A stretch of 64,000 nt of DNA from CAISIP01 sp031396205 (GTDB lineage Bacteria; Pseudomonadota; Gammaproteobacteria; Burkholderiales; Burkholderiaceae_C). Under the pieces are notes generated by a model. The model saw only the letters and a list, made by a program, of their open reading frames with translations. It ran no database searches and was not told the origin of the DNA. Each line of letters opens with the position of its first letter. Within the stretch, counting starts at the first letter, position 1. This document shows, piece by piece, positions 9,371 through 19,100 of this stretch. The translations under genes were made by a program, and so were the position numbers. Location: contig JANNKH010000127.1 in assembly GCA_031396205.1 (NCBI GenBank), forward strand, positions 124,001-188,000, given 5' to 3'.

Positions 9371-12300
9371 TCAGGCGGCTTCGGCCAAGCCGACCGCTGC
9401 ATCCATATCGACCGCCACAATGCGCGACACACCTTGTTCCTGCATCGTGACGCCGATCAGCTGCTGGGCCATTTCCATGGCGATCTTGTTATGGCTGATG
9501 AACAGAAACTGGGTCTCGCGGCTCATGCTGGTGACCAGCTTGGCATAACGCTCGGTATTGGCGTCGTCCAGCGGCGCGTCCACCTCGTCGAGCAGGCAAA
9601 ATGGCGCCGGGTTGAGCTGGAAGATCGCGAACACCAGTGCAATCGCCGTCAGTGCTTTTTCGCCGCCCGACAGCAGATGGATGGTCTGGTTCTTCTTGCC
9701 CGGCGGTTGCGCGACAACCTGTACGCCCGAATCCAGGATTTCCTCGCCGGTGATCACCAGCCGGGCATTGCCGCCGCCAAACAATTCGGGGAACATCTTG
9801 CCAAAGTGCTCGTTGACAGTGTTGAACGTTCCCGAGAGCAACTCCCGCGTTTCGCTGTCGATCTTCTTGATCGCGTCCTCCAGCGTCGCCATCGCCTCAT
9901 TCAGGTCGGCCGACTGCGCGTCCAGGAACTGCTTGCGCTCGCGTGCCGTGGTCAACTCATCGAGTGCCGCCAAGTTGACGGCGCCCAGCGTCGCAACGTC
10001 GGCATTGAGCCGATCGATGGACTGCTGCAGCCCGGCCAGCCGCACGTTGCCCTGCTCGATCGACTGGCGCAAGGCATCGTGCTCGGCATGGGCGTCATCC
10101 AGCAGTTGCCGGTATTGCTCGGAGCCCAGGCGAGCGGCCTGCTCCTTGAGCTGCAGATCCGTGATGCGCTGGCGCAGCGGGTCGAGCTCGCGCTCGAGTT
10201 CCAGCCGCCGTTCATCGCTGGCACGCAACTTGGCCGTCAGGTCGTCGTATTCGCTGCGCGTGGCGCCTAGCGCCTGCTCGCGCTCGAGCTTGACCGCCAG
10301 CGCGCTTTGCAAGCCAGCCTGCGCGGCGGCGTCACTCAGGCGCGCCAGCTCCTGCGTGGCGCCAACCTGCTCCCGCTCGATCCGCGACGCCTGTTGCGTG
10401 GCGGTCTCGATGGCACGCGCAAGCTCGGACTGGCGCGAACGCATGCTGCGCAACGCAAACTCCGCTTCCTGTGCCTGGCGCTCCACGGTGCGCTGCTGTT
10501 CACGGCTTTCGGTCAGGCTGCGTTCGTCCTGAATGACGCGATCGTCCGTCTGCGTCTGGCGCTCCTGGGCGTCGGCCAGCTGCATGTCGAGTTCTTCGAA
10601 TCGCGCCTCGGCCGTCACACGGCGTTCCTGCAATTGCTCCAGCAAGGCATCGATCTCGGCCAGTTCACCCGCCAACTGATTGCCACGGGCCCGTGCCTGT
10701 TCGGCCTGCTGGCGCAGCCGCAGGGTTTCCACCTGCAACGCATGGGCCTGGCTTTGGTGCTGGGCCGCATCGCGGCGCAGCTGCACCAGGCTGGCGGAGG
10801 ACTGCGTCAACGCGGCCTCGCTGCGCACCAGGTCGTGGCGCATCTGCTCGCAGATCAACGCCTGTGCGCGCAACTGTTTTTCCAGGTTCTCGATCTCTTG
10901 GGCACGCGCCAGCAATCCAGCCTGCTCGGAGTCGGGCGCATAGAACGAAACGCTTTGCGCGCTGACGGCATGGCCCTCCTGCACAAAGACCACATCACCA
11001 GGTTCAAGCCGGCTGCGCGCTGCCATCGCCAGTTCCAGGCTTGGCGCGGTATAGCAGCCCTGCAGCCAGCCGCGCAGCAGCGCCGCCAGCCCGGTATCGT
11101 TCAGTTCCAGCAGATCCGACAACCGCGGCAACGCCCCGGCGCCAAGCGCAGAAGCAGGAGCAGCCGCATCCGGCAGGCTGTAGAACACCAGCTTGGCCGG
11201 CGGCGCCTCGACGGCAAAAGCCCGCACCATGTCCAGCCTGGACACCTCGAGCGCCCCCATACGTTCACGCAGCGCAGCTTCGAGCGCGGTCTCCCAGCCT
11301 TGCTGAACATGGATACGGCTCCACAAACCGGCCAACGACTCCAGCCCATGCATTTTCAGCCACGGTTGCAGCTTGCCGTCGGTTTTGACCTTTTCCTGCA
11401 GCGCCTTGAGCGCCTCCATGCGTGCGGACAAGACCGCTTGGCGCGACGCCTCGGTATTGACGCCGTGTTGGTGAACACGCCGCGCCTGTTCCAAAGCGGG
11501 CAGCGCTTCTTGCATGTCATGCAGCCGCGCATCGGCGAAGCCAGCCGCTTCCTTGGACTGCTTCCATTGGCTTTCGAGGCCTGCAAGCAGCTGCTCATCG
11601 GGTGCCTGCAATGCGCGCTGGTCCGCATCAAGCCGCTCGCGACGGGTTACCAACTGCCGCGACTGCTCCTGCACGCTGCGCTGCTCGGCGGCCAGCACCT
11701 GGATCTGTTGCTGGACCTGGCCGACCACCAAACGCTGTTCACTTGCCAGCGACTGGGCGAGTCGAAGGGTTTCCTGCAACTGCGGCTGCTGTTGCGAGTG
11801 GTCCTCGACCTGGGCCGCCAGCACCGCGCTTTCTTCCTGCGCCTGCTCCGTGTTCTGCTCAAGCCCACTGGTCTCTTGTTCGGCGTCCTGGCGCCGCTGC
11901 AGCCATTGCGCAAACTGTTCCTGGAGCGTCGCAAGGCGCTGCTCGGTCTGCTTGCGACCCTCGACTACGAAACGGATCTCGGCTTCCAGCCGGCCCACCT
12001 CGGTGCTGGCTTCGTACAGCCGGCCCTGCGCCCGGTTGACCTGGTCGCCGGCGGCGTAGTGCGCCTGGCGCACCGTCTCCAGGCTCGACTCGATCTGGCG
12101 CAGATCGGCGACCCGGCTCTCCATCGCATTGACGGCCGCTTGCACGTCCTGCCCGATCCGGGCCTGCTCGGCCTGCGCCTCGGTAAGCTTGAGCAGCCAC
12201 AACTGGTGCTGGCGCCGGGTCACATCGGCCTGCAGCGTCCTGTATTTCTGCGCCACTTCGGCCTGCTTCTCGAGTTTGTCCAGGTTGTTGCCCAGTTCGC

Positions 12301-12895
12301 GCAGGATGTCCTCGACGCGGGTGAGGTTCTCGCGCGTATCGCCCAGGCGGTTCTCGGTCTCGCGGCGCCGTTCCTTGTATTTGGATACTCCGGCTGCCTC
12401 CTCCAGGAACAGGCGCAATTCTTCCGGCTTGGACTCGATGATGCGGCTTATCGTGCCCTGGCCGATGATGGCGTATGCGCGTGGTCCCAGGCCGGTACCC
12501 AGAAAAACGTCCTGCACATCGCGCCGGCGCACCAGCTGGTTGTTGATGTAGTAGCTGCTGGTGCCGTCCCGTGTCAGCACCCGTTTGACGGCGATCTCCG
12601 CGAACTGGCCCCACTGCCCACCGGCACGGTTGTCGGCGTTCTCGAATATGAGTTCGACACTGGCGCGGCTTGCCGGCTTGCGCGAAGTCGTGCCATTGAA
12701 GATGACGTCCTGCATGGACTCGCCACGCAACTCGCTGGCACGGCTCTCACCCAGTACCCATCGCACGGCGTCCATGATGTTCGACTTGCCGCAGCCATTG
12801 GGGCCCACGACCCCGACCAGCTGGCCCGGCAACTGGAAATGGGTAGGTTCCGCAAAGGACTTGAAACCCGATAGCTTGATCGAATTGAGACGCAC
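9371..12895 (-). CDS. smc: Chromosome partition protein SMC
   Basis: A 1174-residue ATPase of the chromosome condensation complex. The N-terminal head has the Walker A GPNGCGKSNIMDAVRWVLGE at about residue 32. Long Gln/Glu/Arg-rich coiled coils (about 170-500 and 660-1000) flank a hinge near residues 510-640. The C-terminal head has the signature LLSGGEKALTAIAL and the Walker B FCLLDEVDAPLDD. The start is GTG at 12895 (MRLNSIKLSGFKSF, the usual N-terminus). It is the first gene of the smc-zipA-ligA-def operon. The upstream 230 bp to the next gene should hold its promoter, but I see no convincing one. Confidence 0.97.
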   Translation of the reverse strand: MRLNSIKLSGFKSFAEPTHFQLPGQLVGVVGPNGCGKSNIMDAVRWVLGESRASELRGESMQDVIFNGTTSRKPASRASVELIFENADNRAGGQWGQFAEIAVKRVLTRDGTSSYYINNQLVRRRDVQDVFLGTGLGPRAYAIIGQGTISRIIESKPEELRLFLEEAAGVSKYKERRRETENRLGDTRENLTRVEDILRELGNNLDKLEKQAEVAQKYRTLQADVTRRQHQLWLLKLTEAQAEQARIGQDVQAAVNAMESRVADLRQIESSLETVRQAHYAAGDQVNRAQGRLYEASTEVGRLEAEIRFVVEGRKQTEQRLATLQEQFAQWLQRRQDAEQETSGLEQNTEQAQEESAVLAAQVEDHSQQQPQLQETLRLAQSLASEQRLVVGQVQQQIQVLAAEQRSVQEQSRQLVTRRERLDADQRALQAPDEQLLAGLESQWKQSKEAAGFADARLHDMQEALPALEQARRVHQHGVNTEASRQAVLSARMEALKALQEKVKTDGKLQPWLKMHGLESLAGLWSRIHVQQGWETALEAALRERMGALEVSRLDMVRAFAVEAPPAKLVFYSLPDAAAPASALGAGALPRLSDLLELNDTGLAALLRGWLQGCYTAPSLELAMAARSRLEPGDVVFVQEGHAVSAQSVSFYAPDSEQAGLLARAQEIENLEKQLRAQALICEQMRHDLVRSEAALTQSSASLVQLRRDAAQHQSQAHALQVETLRLRQQAEQARARGNQLAGELAEIDALLEQLQERRVTAEARFEELDMQLADAQERQTQTDDRVIQDERSLTESREQQRTVERQAQEAEFALRSMRSRQSELARAIETATQQASRIEREQVGATQELARLSDAAAQAGLQSALAVKLEREQALGATRSEYDDLTAKLRASDERRLELERELDPLRQRITDLQLKEQAARLGSEQYRQLLDDAHAEHDALRQSIEQGNVRLAGLQQSIDRLNADVATLGAVNLAALDELTTARERKQFLDAQSADLNEAMATLEDAIKKIDSETRELLSGTFNTVNEHFGKMFPELFGGGNARLVITGEEILDSGVQVVAQPPGKKNQTIHLLSGGEKALTAIALVFAIFQLNPAPFCLLDEVDAPLDDANTERYAKLVTSMSRETQFLFISHNKIAMEMAQQLIGVTMQEQGVSRIVAVDMDAAVGLAEAA

Positions 12896-13126
12896 GGACT
12901 ACAGGAGCACGATGGGGATGAACAAAACGCGAATTGGGGATGCCTTGCAAGAGCGGACATGCCGCGGCAGGATGCCCGGATGATACCGTGTCGGGCCCAG
13001 GCAACAGGTACCGCCGTGACTTTGTTGTAACGGCCCATGCCGCTTTCGCGTGGTAGCATCGACGTGCATCCGTCCGGCGCTGCGTCAGTGGGCGCCGAGC
13101 GATCTGCCACCGTACCAGGGGACCGC

Positions 13127-13858
13127 ATGAAGGAGGAGATCGACGATCCGCGACGCCAGATTCTGGTGCAGGCACTTGCAGCAGGATTGCTGGGAGCAGC
13201 ATGGACGCCAGCACGGGCGATCACGTTCGGTATCTTCGGCAGCAAGCCGACAAAACTGCCGGAAGGCCAGTCGATCTACGGCCTGTCCGGACAGGTTACC
13301 GTAAACGACGAAACTGCGACGCTGCAGACCCGCATCAGGCCGGGCGACACGGTGCAGACGGCAAACAACAGCGAGATCGTGTTTGTCGTCAATAGCCACT
13401 CCATGATCCTGCGCAGCGACAGCAAGCTGCTTATCGAGCGGCCGGACAACTCCATTACGTCGGCCGTTATCGGTGGCCTGCGCATGCTGAGCGGCAAGCT
13501 TTTGTCGGTTTCGCGCAACTCCAACATGCGCGTCACCTCGTCCACCGCGACCATCGGCATTCGGGGCACCGGCTTTTATATTGAGGCGGACCCGGAACGC
13601 ACCTATTTTTGTACCTGCTACGGCGTGACCGAGGTGGAAGCCAACTCCGACCCGCAAAGTCGCGAGACGATTGCCGCCACCCGCCACGACCGCCCCGTGT
13701 ACATCGTGGCCGATGGCAGTGCCGGCAACAATATCCGCAATGGGCCGTTCATCAACCACACCGACCAGGAACTTTCGCTGATCGAGACGCTGGTGGGGCG
13801 CAAGACGCCATTTGTGTTCTCTGGCACGACGTATACCGGGCCGCGCCGAACCTATTGA
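13127..13858 (+). CDS. Secreted orphan FecR-domain protein
   Basis: A 243-residue product from the ATG at 13127, preceded by AGGGGA. The frame is open 30 codons further up, but the signal sequence favours 13127. The N-terminus has an Arg pair (PRRQILVQ) before a hydrophobic stretch ending in ARA, which could be a Tat or ordinary Sec signal. The rest is a FecR-type beta domain with GDTVQTANNSEIVFVV and the motif TIGIRGTGFYIEAD. After this comes a CTCYG Cys pair, a RHD sequence and NHTDQELSLIETLVGR near the C-terminus. This pattern recurs in a widespread family of orphan FecR-like proteins whose function I do not know. There is no adjacent sigma factor or TonB receptor, so a role in iron-citrate signalling is not supported. 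Confidence 0.8.
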   Translation: MKEEIDDPRRQILVQALAAGLLGAAWTPARAITFGIFGSKPTKLPEGQSIYGLSGQVTVNDETATLQTRIRPGDTVQTANNSEIVFVVNSHSMILRSDSKLLIERPDNSITSAVIGGLRMLSGKLLSVSRNSNMRVTSSTATIGIRGTGFYIEADPERTYFCTCYGVTEVEANSDPQSRETIAATRHDRPVYIVADGSAGNNIRNGPFINHTDQELSLIETLVGRKTPFVFSGTTYTGPRRTY

Positions 13859-13875
13859 CACTGTAGTGCCCGCCC

Positions 13876-14004
13876 GGCCACGGTCACCTGGTCGCTTAGG
13901 TGGGGCGCAACCCAATCCAGGGCATGATGGGCCAGCGGCGCAACCCCGCGTTCCCTCGGGTGTCCCGGCCCGCAGGGCGAGACCCCACGCAACCAGGCTA
14001 GGCC
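13876..14004. other. Spacer able to fold into a branched RNA-like structure
   Basis: The 209 bp between the convergent stop codons contain nested complementary segments: GGCC 13876-13879 with 14001-14004, CCTGGT 13887-13892 with ACCAGG 13992-13997, and GTGGGG 13900-13905 with CCCCAC 13983-13988. Inside are three small hairpins: CCCA 13911-13914 with TGGG 13928-13931, GCGG 13935-13938 with CCGC 13946-13949, and CCCTCGGG 13953-13960 with CCCG and AGGG at 13969-13977. I do not recognise it as a known RNA family and cannot tell the strand. It could also be a bidirectional terminator region or chance pairing in GC-rich DNA. Confidence 0.35.
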
Positions 14005-14067
14005 ACGGCGATTGCGCTACGTGCGGGGGCTTGTGTGGGCTCAAGCGATCGGATGCACTCTCTCAGG

Positions 14068-16098
14068 TCACTGGTAGGGAGCCCCGTTCAGGATCCAGTT
14101 CAGCACCAGGTCGTAATCCGCCCGTCCCGGCGCGCCCGGGGTCAATCGGTTGTCGAAACCCTGGCGCAGGCCACCGTTGTGGTGGTTGTTCGAGGGCTTG
14201 CGCAGCAAGGGGCTGGCCACGATGTCGGTGAAGTTGATCCGGCCACGCAGTTCCGTGTAGAACCACTGCTCGTTGGTCGTCGCATTGCCGGTACCGGAGC
14301 GATCGTAGTCGGTGTACCAGATCGGCGGGATAACGCTGCCGTCGCCACCAGGCAAGTGACAACTGGTACACAGGCCTGTTCCTGGAGCGGATTTTTGCAG
14401 CACCGTCTTGACGTCGGCAAAGCGCAGGGCGCTCGGCACATAGGGCAAGGTGTTGTCCACAACAATGGTCAGTACCGTCGGGGCACTGCTGGCGCCACTC
14501 GCGTTGCTGGCCACGAGTTGCAGCACATAGGCTCCGTCCTGGGTTGCCGTGAACACGGCCCCACTGCTGGTCGCGTTGGTCAGGTTCGCACCGCCGAGCG
14601 GGCCACTTTGCAAGCTCCACTGGTATGCGGTGGCGTACAGGCTCATGGCGGCGGACAGGTTGGTTGCACCCTGACGCACCACGCGATCCGGACCTGGGTC
14701 GGCGATCGGGCGTCCCGGCATGCTGGCACCGTCGGCGAAACCGGTGGCAAAGCCCGCGCCAGACAAGTTGCTGGTCAGATAAGTGCCCATGGTCTGAAAC
14801 ATGCTCGGCGTGCTCCAGAACTTGTCGTAGATGAGCTTGGCCAGCGGCATATTGCCGCGGTCGGCCACGTGGGCCTTGATGCGATCTTTGTAAGCATCGA
14901 ATTTCTGGAACGTCTCGAAGTCGACATCCGACTGATTGCCGTTGCCCCGCAGCAGGTGGCACACCCGGCATGCGCTCGCCTGCACGTTGAGATACAGCGC
15001 GGATTGGCCGGCAGCGGCCCAGGTCGTCTCGACGTAGGTATCGGTCGTGAAGCTGGTGGCATTGGGTATGCCGGGTCCACCGTATAGGTCCTTGAGGTGC
15101 GTCGCCGCTGTACCCTGGTATTCATGCTGTGTTGCCACGCGCCGGCACTGGTCCTCGGCTGGTGCCGTGCCCTTGTTCGTGCCAGTGGGAAGCGACATGG
15201 AACACAGCACCATCTTGTTGATGGCTTTGATCGCGGACTCCTGTTCGGCACGGCTGAAGCCAGGAATGGTCGAAAAGTCGAACGACGCGGGCTCGAACGG
15301 ATGCAATTGCGCTGCGACGTCGCCACGATGCTGGGAGAAGCTATTTGCGACCAACGCAAACAGCGGCTTGCCGGTGGCTGCATCCGGCGGCGTCAGCGGG
15401 TCGCCGCGCCCGCCATGACAGGAGGTGCAGACCGTGGGCATGGCCTTGGCCGGGCGGCCATCCAGGCTCAGCGTGGTTAGACGTTGTCCAGTCGACGGAT
15501 CATAGGTATAGAACTTCACGAAGTTGGCACCGGCTGGCCGACCCCCGGTACCCGCCTGAGGGCCGGGGCTGAATTCGATCGCGTTGGTACCCAGATGCCA
15601 CTGGGGCACGCGCTGGATCGCGGCCTCCAGATTCAGCGGCGAGTAACCGCCATAGGCACCGACCAGGTAGTTCTCCACCATGAAAGCCATGGTGCCGTCG
15701 GGATTCTGGTGCGCAGTCATACGCCGGCCATAGCCGAGGTCACGCTGGTCGCCTATGACGACCGAGTACTCGACATGACCACCGGTGGTGACACCGATGT
15801 TGTTAGCAACCTTCCACTTTTCCAGCGTGTCCTTGGCATTGGTCGGGTCGATCGCCTCGTAATAGGCGTCGGCATACGCCTTGATGCCGACCTCGAACTG
15901 CGCATCCGTGCGCACGATCGGGTTGGGATAAAGCAGAAAGCGGTCCAGCCCGGTGGCCAGGGCCGCTGCGCGCACGGCAGTCTGCACGTCACCTGAGGTG
16001 CTATTGCCCCCGCCGCCACCGCCGCAGGCCGCCAACAGGCATGAGCCTGCAAGCACGGCCGCGAGTCGGCCCCATCGTGTTATTCGTCCCATCGTCAC
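14068..16098 (-). CDS. Triheme c-type cytochrome lipoprotein with PKD/REJ-like domain
   Basis: A 676-residue product. The N-terminus is a lipoprotein signal with lipobox LAAC, acylated Cys 25, followed by a run of Gly. Three covalent-haem sites are visible: CTSCH at about 224-228, CRVCH at 377-381 and CTSCH at 577-581. MPLA near 417 could supply a distal Met. Between haems 2 and 3, residues 465-548 look like an Ig/PKD-type beta domain (IADPGPDRVV to LTIVVD). It would be anchored in the outer membrane or periplasm and take part in electron transfer; the partner is not known. The start lies 4 bp after the stop of the upstream autotransporter gene, so translation is probably coupled. It converges on the FecR-domain gene. 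Confidence 0.8.
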   Translation of the reverse strand: MTMGRITRWGRLAAVLAGSCLLAACGGGGGGNSTSGDVQTAVRAAALATGLDRFLLYPNPIVRTDAQFEVGIKAYADAYYEAIDPTNAKDTLEKWKVANNIGVTTGGHVEYSVVIGDQRDLGYGRRMTAHQNPDGTMAFMVENYLVGAYGGYSPLNLEAAIQRVPQWHLGTNAIEFSPGPQAGTGGRPAGANFVKFYTYDPSTGQRLTTLSLDGRPAKAMPTVCTSCHGGRGDPLTPPDAATGKPLFALVANSFSQHRGDVAAQLHPFEPASFDFSTIPGFSRAEQESAIKAINKMVLCSMSLPTGTNKGTAPAEDQCRRVATQHEYQGTAATHLKDLYGGPGIPNATSFTTDTYVETTWAAAGQSALYLNVQASACRVCHLLRGNGNQSDVDFETFQKFDAYKDRIKAHVADRGNMPLAKLIYDKFWSTPSMFQTMGTYLTSNLSGAGFATGFADGASMPGRPIADPGPDRVVRQGATNLSAAMSLYATAYQWSLQSGPLGGANLTNATSSGAVFTATQDGAYVLQLVASNASGASSAPTVLTIVVDNTLPYVPSALRFADVKTVLQKSAPGTGLCTSCHLPGGDGSVIPPIWYTDYDRSGTGNATTNEQWFYTELRGRINFTDIVASPLLRKPSNNHHNGGLRQGFDNRLTPGAPGRADYDLVLNWILNGAPYQ

Positions 16099-16102
16099 CT
16101 TC

Positions 16103-19100
16103 CTAGAAACGCATCAGGTAGACCGCCGACAGCTGGTTCGCAATATAGCTGCGCGGCGAAGTCACGAAGCCGGGGCGCAGACCCGGTGTCGAGCGGATAT
16201 GCCGCCATGAAAAGTCGATCGAGTCGCGTGGACCCAGTGTCAGGTTGTAACCCATGGTCAGCAGCACGGTGCTGCCACGGAACCGATAGCTGAACATCTG
16301 CCCGCCCGGGTAGGCATCGTCCTGGGCGAACACATCGGCGACGGTCGCATTCTCGAGCGAGGGCCGCCCCGTCGAGACGATATCTCCTTTGCGGTATTCA
16401 GCACCCAGATACAGGATCTCGTTGTCGCTCAACGCGTAGTCCACATTGCCGCGGACCGAGTTGTCGCGGGTACTGAAGACACGACTGTTGGCATTGCGCA
16501 GGTTGTGCGAAACGGCTGCGAAGACGTTGATCCTGTCGGTCAACGGCTGGTGGTAGGACAAGCCGGCGCTCAATCGGTAGCCGTCGCGCAGCGAAGACTC
16601 GAAGCCCTCGGCCGTCAGGCGGGCGAATGCGCCGAAAGTCGGCTCGTCAAACTCTGAGGAGGCACGGTACTTGTATTCAGCCTCGGCCGTGGCCGCCAGG
16701 CGGCTGAGGCCATTGAAACGGCGGAACTTCTCGCCGCCAAGCGTGCCGGTCATCAGCAACTGCGAATTGGCTGACAGGGGCTGCACGATGGACTTGCTGA
16801 CATTGAGCGCGTAGGAATGGTCGCCCCGACGGTCAACGCCGGACTTGGCCCGGGTCACGTTGTCGTCATAGACAGCGCCAGCCTCGAGTTGCACGTCGAT
16901 CGGTTCGTCATGCGCCGATTCCGGATCTTCCGACAGGAGCCGCGGCAGGCCGCGCACATCGAAGTCCTTGCTCAGGCGCAGCCGCAAGGCATGCGTGGAC
17001 GCATTGCCGAACGAATGGCTGAGCTGGTATTCCATCGACAGGGTCAGACCGTCGCGCAGCAGGAAGTCGCTGCCAAACCCCAGCGCAATCGAATCGCGCG
17101 GCCCGCCCGCCGGTGCCTGTGCGAATCGCGTTCCGCCGATCTGGTCGGCATAGGCAATGAAGGCCTGCCCGGCACGCTTGAATTCATGGCGGTACTCCGC
17201 ACGCAGCCGCGGCACCACATAGCCAAACCGGGTCGCATGGATGGATTCGGCTCGCAGGCCCAGCGCGCCCTGCACGGAGGTGTTGGTCTGATCGAAGTAG
17301 GTCAGTGCAAAGGCGCCGGCGCCAGTCTCGGTGCTGGTGCCCAGCCGATCGACGGAAAAATCAATGCGGCCATAAGGCGACAACAGCATGTTCTTGTCGC
17401 GAAACTCATAGCCGCCGGTCAGCGAACCAAACAGCTGGGTGCCGCTGCGCTGGCCCAATGCGAAGTCGTTTATCGGCGCCACGAAACGCCGGCTATCGAA
17501 GTCCAGCGACGCAACGCCCAGCATGGCGTCGACATAGGTGTTTTGCCTGGGTTCGTAGCTACCGTACACCGCCAGTGAATAACCTTTCGACCGGTTCACC
17601 GAACCCTCGGTGCCGATCAGGGTCTTGTCGCGCGCATAACCCAGGCCCATGCCTAACGCCAGTTCGTCGCTGTAGCGCCGGTCCACGCCGACGGTGATGC
17701 CGTCGGAACTGAACTCCGAACCACTGACGGTGCCGGTGGCATCCCGGGTGCCGAAGGTCGCCACACCTTCGATCCAATAGCTGGCGCTGGTACGGCTGGG
17801 CACATTGGCGTTGAGCCCCAACCCGCTGGCGACGCCGGCCAGATTGACCGAGCGGTCGCGTACCAGCGAGATCATGCTCTGAGCCAACGGCATCGACTGG
17901 ACCCCGAGTCCGGCGCCAATCGCGTTGATTACGTCGGACGCCCGAGCCACGGTCGGAGTGTGGTTGGCGGCCAAGCTGGTGATGCCACCCGGAGTCTGTG
18001 GACTGACCGCGCCGCCAGCCTCAGCAGTTGCCGAGGTGGGCGTTGGGTATGTCAGTTGGACCTGACCTGGTGAAACTGCCGTGCCGGTTGCGGCAGCCGC
18101 GAAACCGCCTGCCAAAGGAACGGGCTGCGGCCGCAGCGACAGCCCGGCTGGTCCTGCTCCACCCGGCGGACGGTGCAAGGATTCCATGCGGCGCTGGAAG
18201 TTGGCGATCTGTGCGCCAGCGAAACGCTGGGCGGCCTCGGTCTGGGACGACAACACACGGTTCACGATTGGGTCCTGTGTCGGGTCAGGCCGTCCGGTGA
18301 CGGTGACGCTGACTGTGCCTTGCGGGGATGTACCACCCAACCCGGTACCGACGAAGGTAAAGGAATCCGTACCAAAGTAGTTGTTGACCGGCGTATAGGT
18401 CACGTTCGTGCCGTTGGCCACCGCCGCGCCATGTGCCGGCGTTGCGACGATGGTCACACCGGTTGGCGCAAAGCCTGCAAACAGGCAACTGGCCAGATTC
18501 AGCATGGTCGGTGTATTGAGCGGCACGGACATCGCACAACTGCTGGGCGCCGGCACGCCCACGTTGAACGGCACGGTCAGGTTGCCGGTGCCGACCACGT
18601 TGCGGGCACCCAGCAACACAGAATAGTTGCCAGGGGTCGTCGGTGTGCCCGAAATGCTGCCGTTGACCGCATCCAGGACCAGGCCGGGCGGCAGGTTGGT
18701 GGCCGAATAATCCAGGACGGTCGGGTTGGTGGCCACGATCTGGATCGGCGCGATCGCGACGCCTGCTGCCATGCTGACGAAGGTCGGGCTGCTGATGGTC
18801 GGCACGGTGCTGGGGTTGATCGTGAATGTCACCGTAAACGGCGCGCTGCTACCGGACGCATTTGCGGCGCTAAGTTGTGTCTGCACGCTGCCGCTGGCGG
18901 TTGGGGTTCCGCTGATGGCGCCGGTCGCGGTGTTCAAGCTAAGCCCAACCGGTAACTGGCTCGGCGCCAGCACAGCGTAACCGGCAATGGGACCGTTGTT
19001 GGCGACGATCTGGTAGCCACCAAACGCACTGCCAACCGTTGCCGTGGCGCTCGCCGCGCTGCTGATGACCGGCGCGGTATTTGGATTGATGCGGATCGTG

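Noticed and set aside
10307..12874. 855-codon plus-strand frame over smc
   Set aside because: Antisense to the SMC coiled coils; Leu/Arg/Gln-rich with no domain. The SMC head motifs on the other strand are decisive.
13127..13858. FecR of an iron-citrate signalling system
   Set aside because: No extracytoplasmic sigma factor or TonB-dependent receptor is nearby, and the protein has a cleavable signal rather than a cytoplasmic anti-sigma domain.
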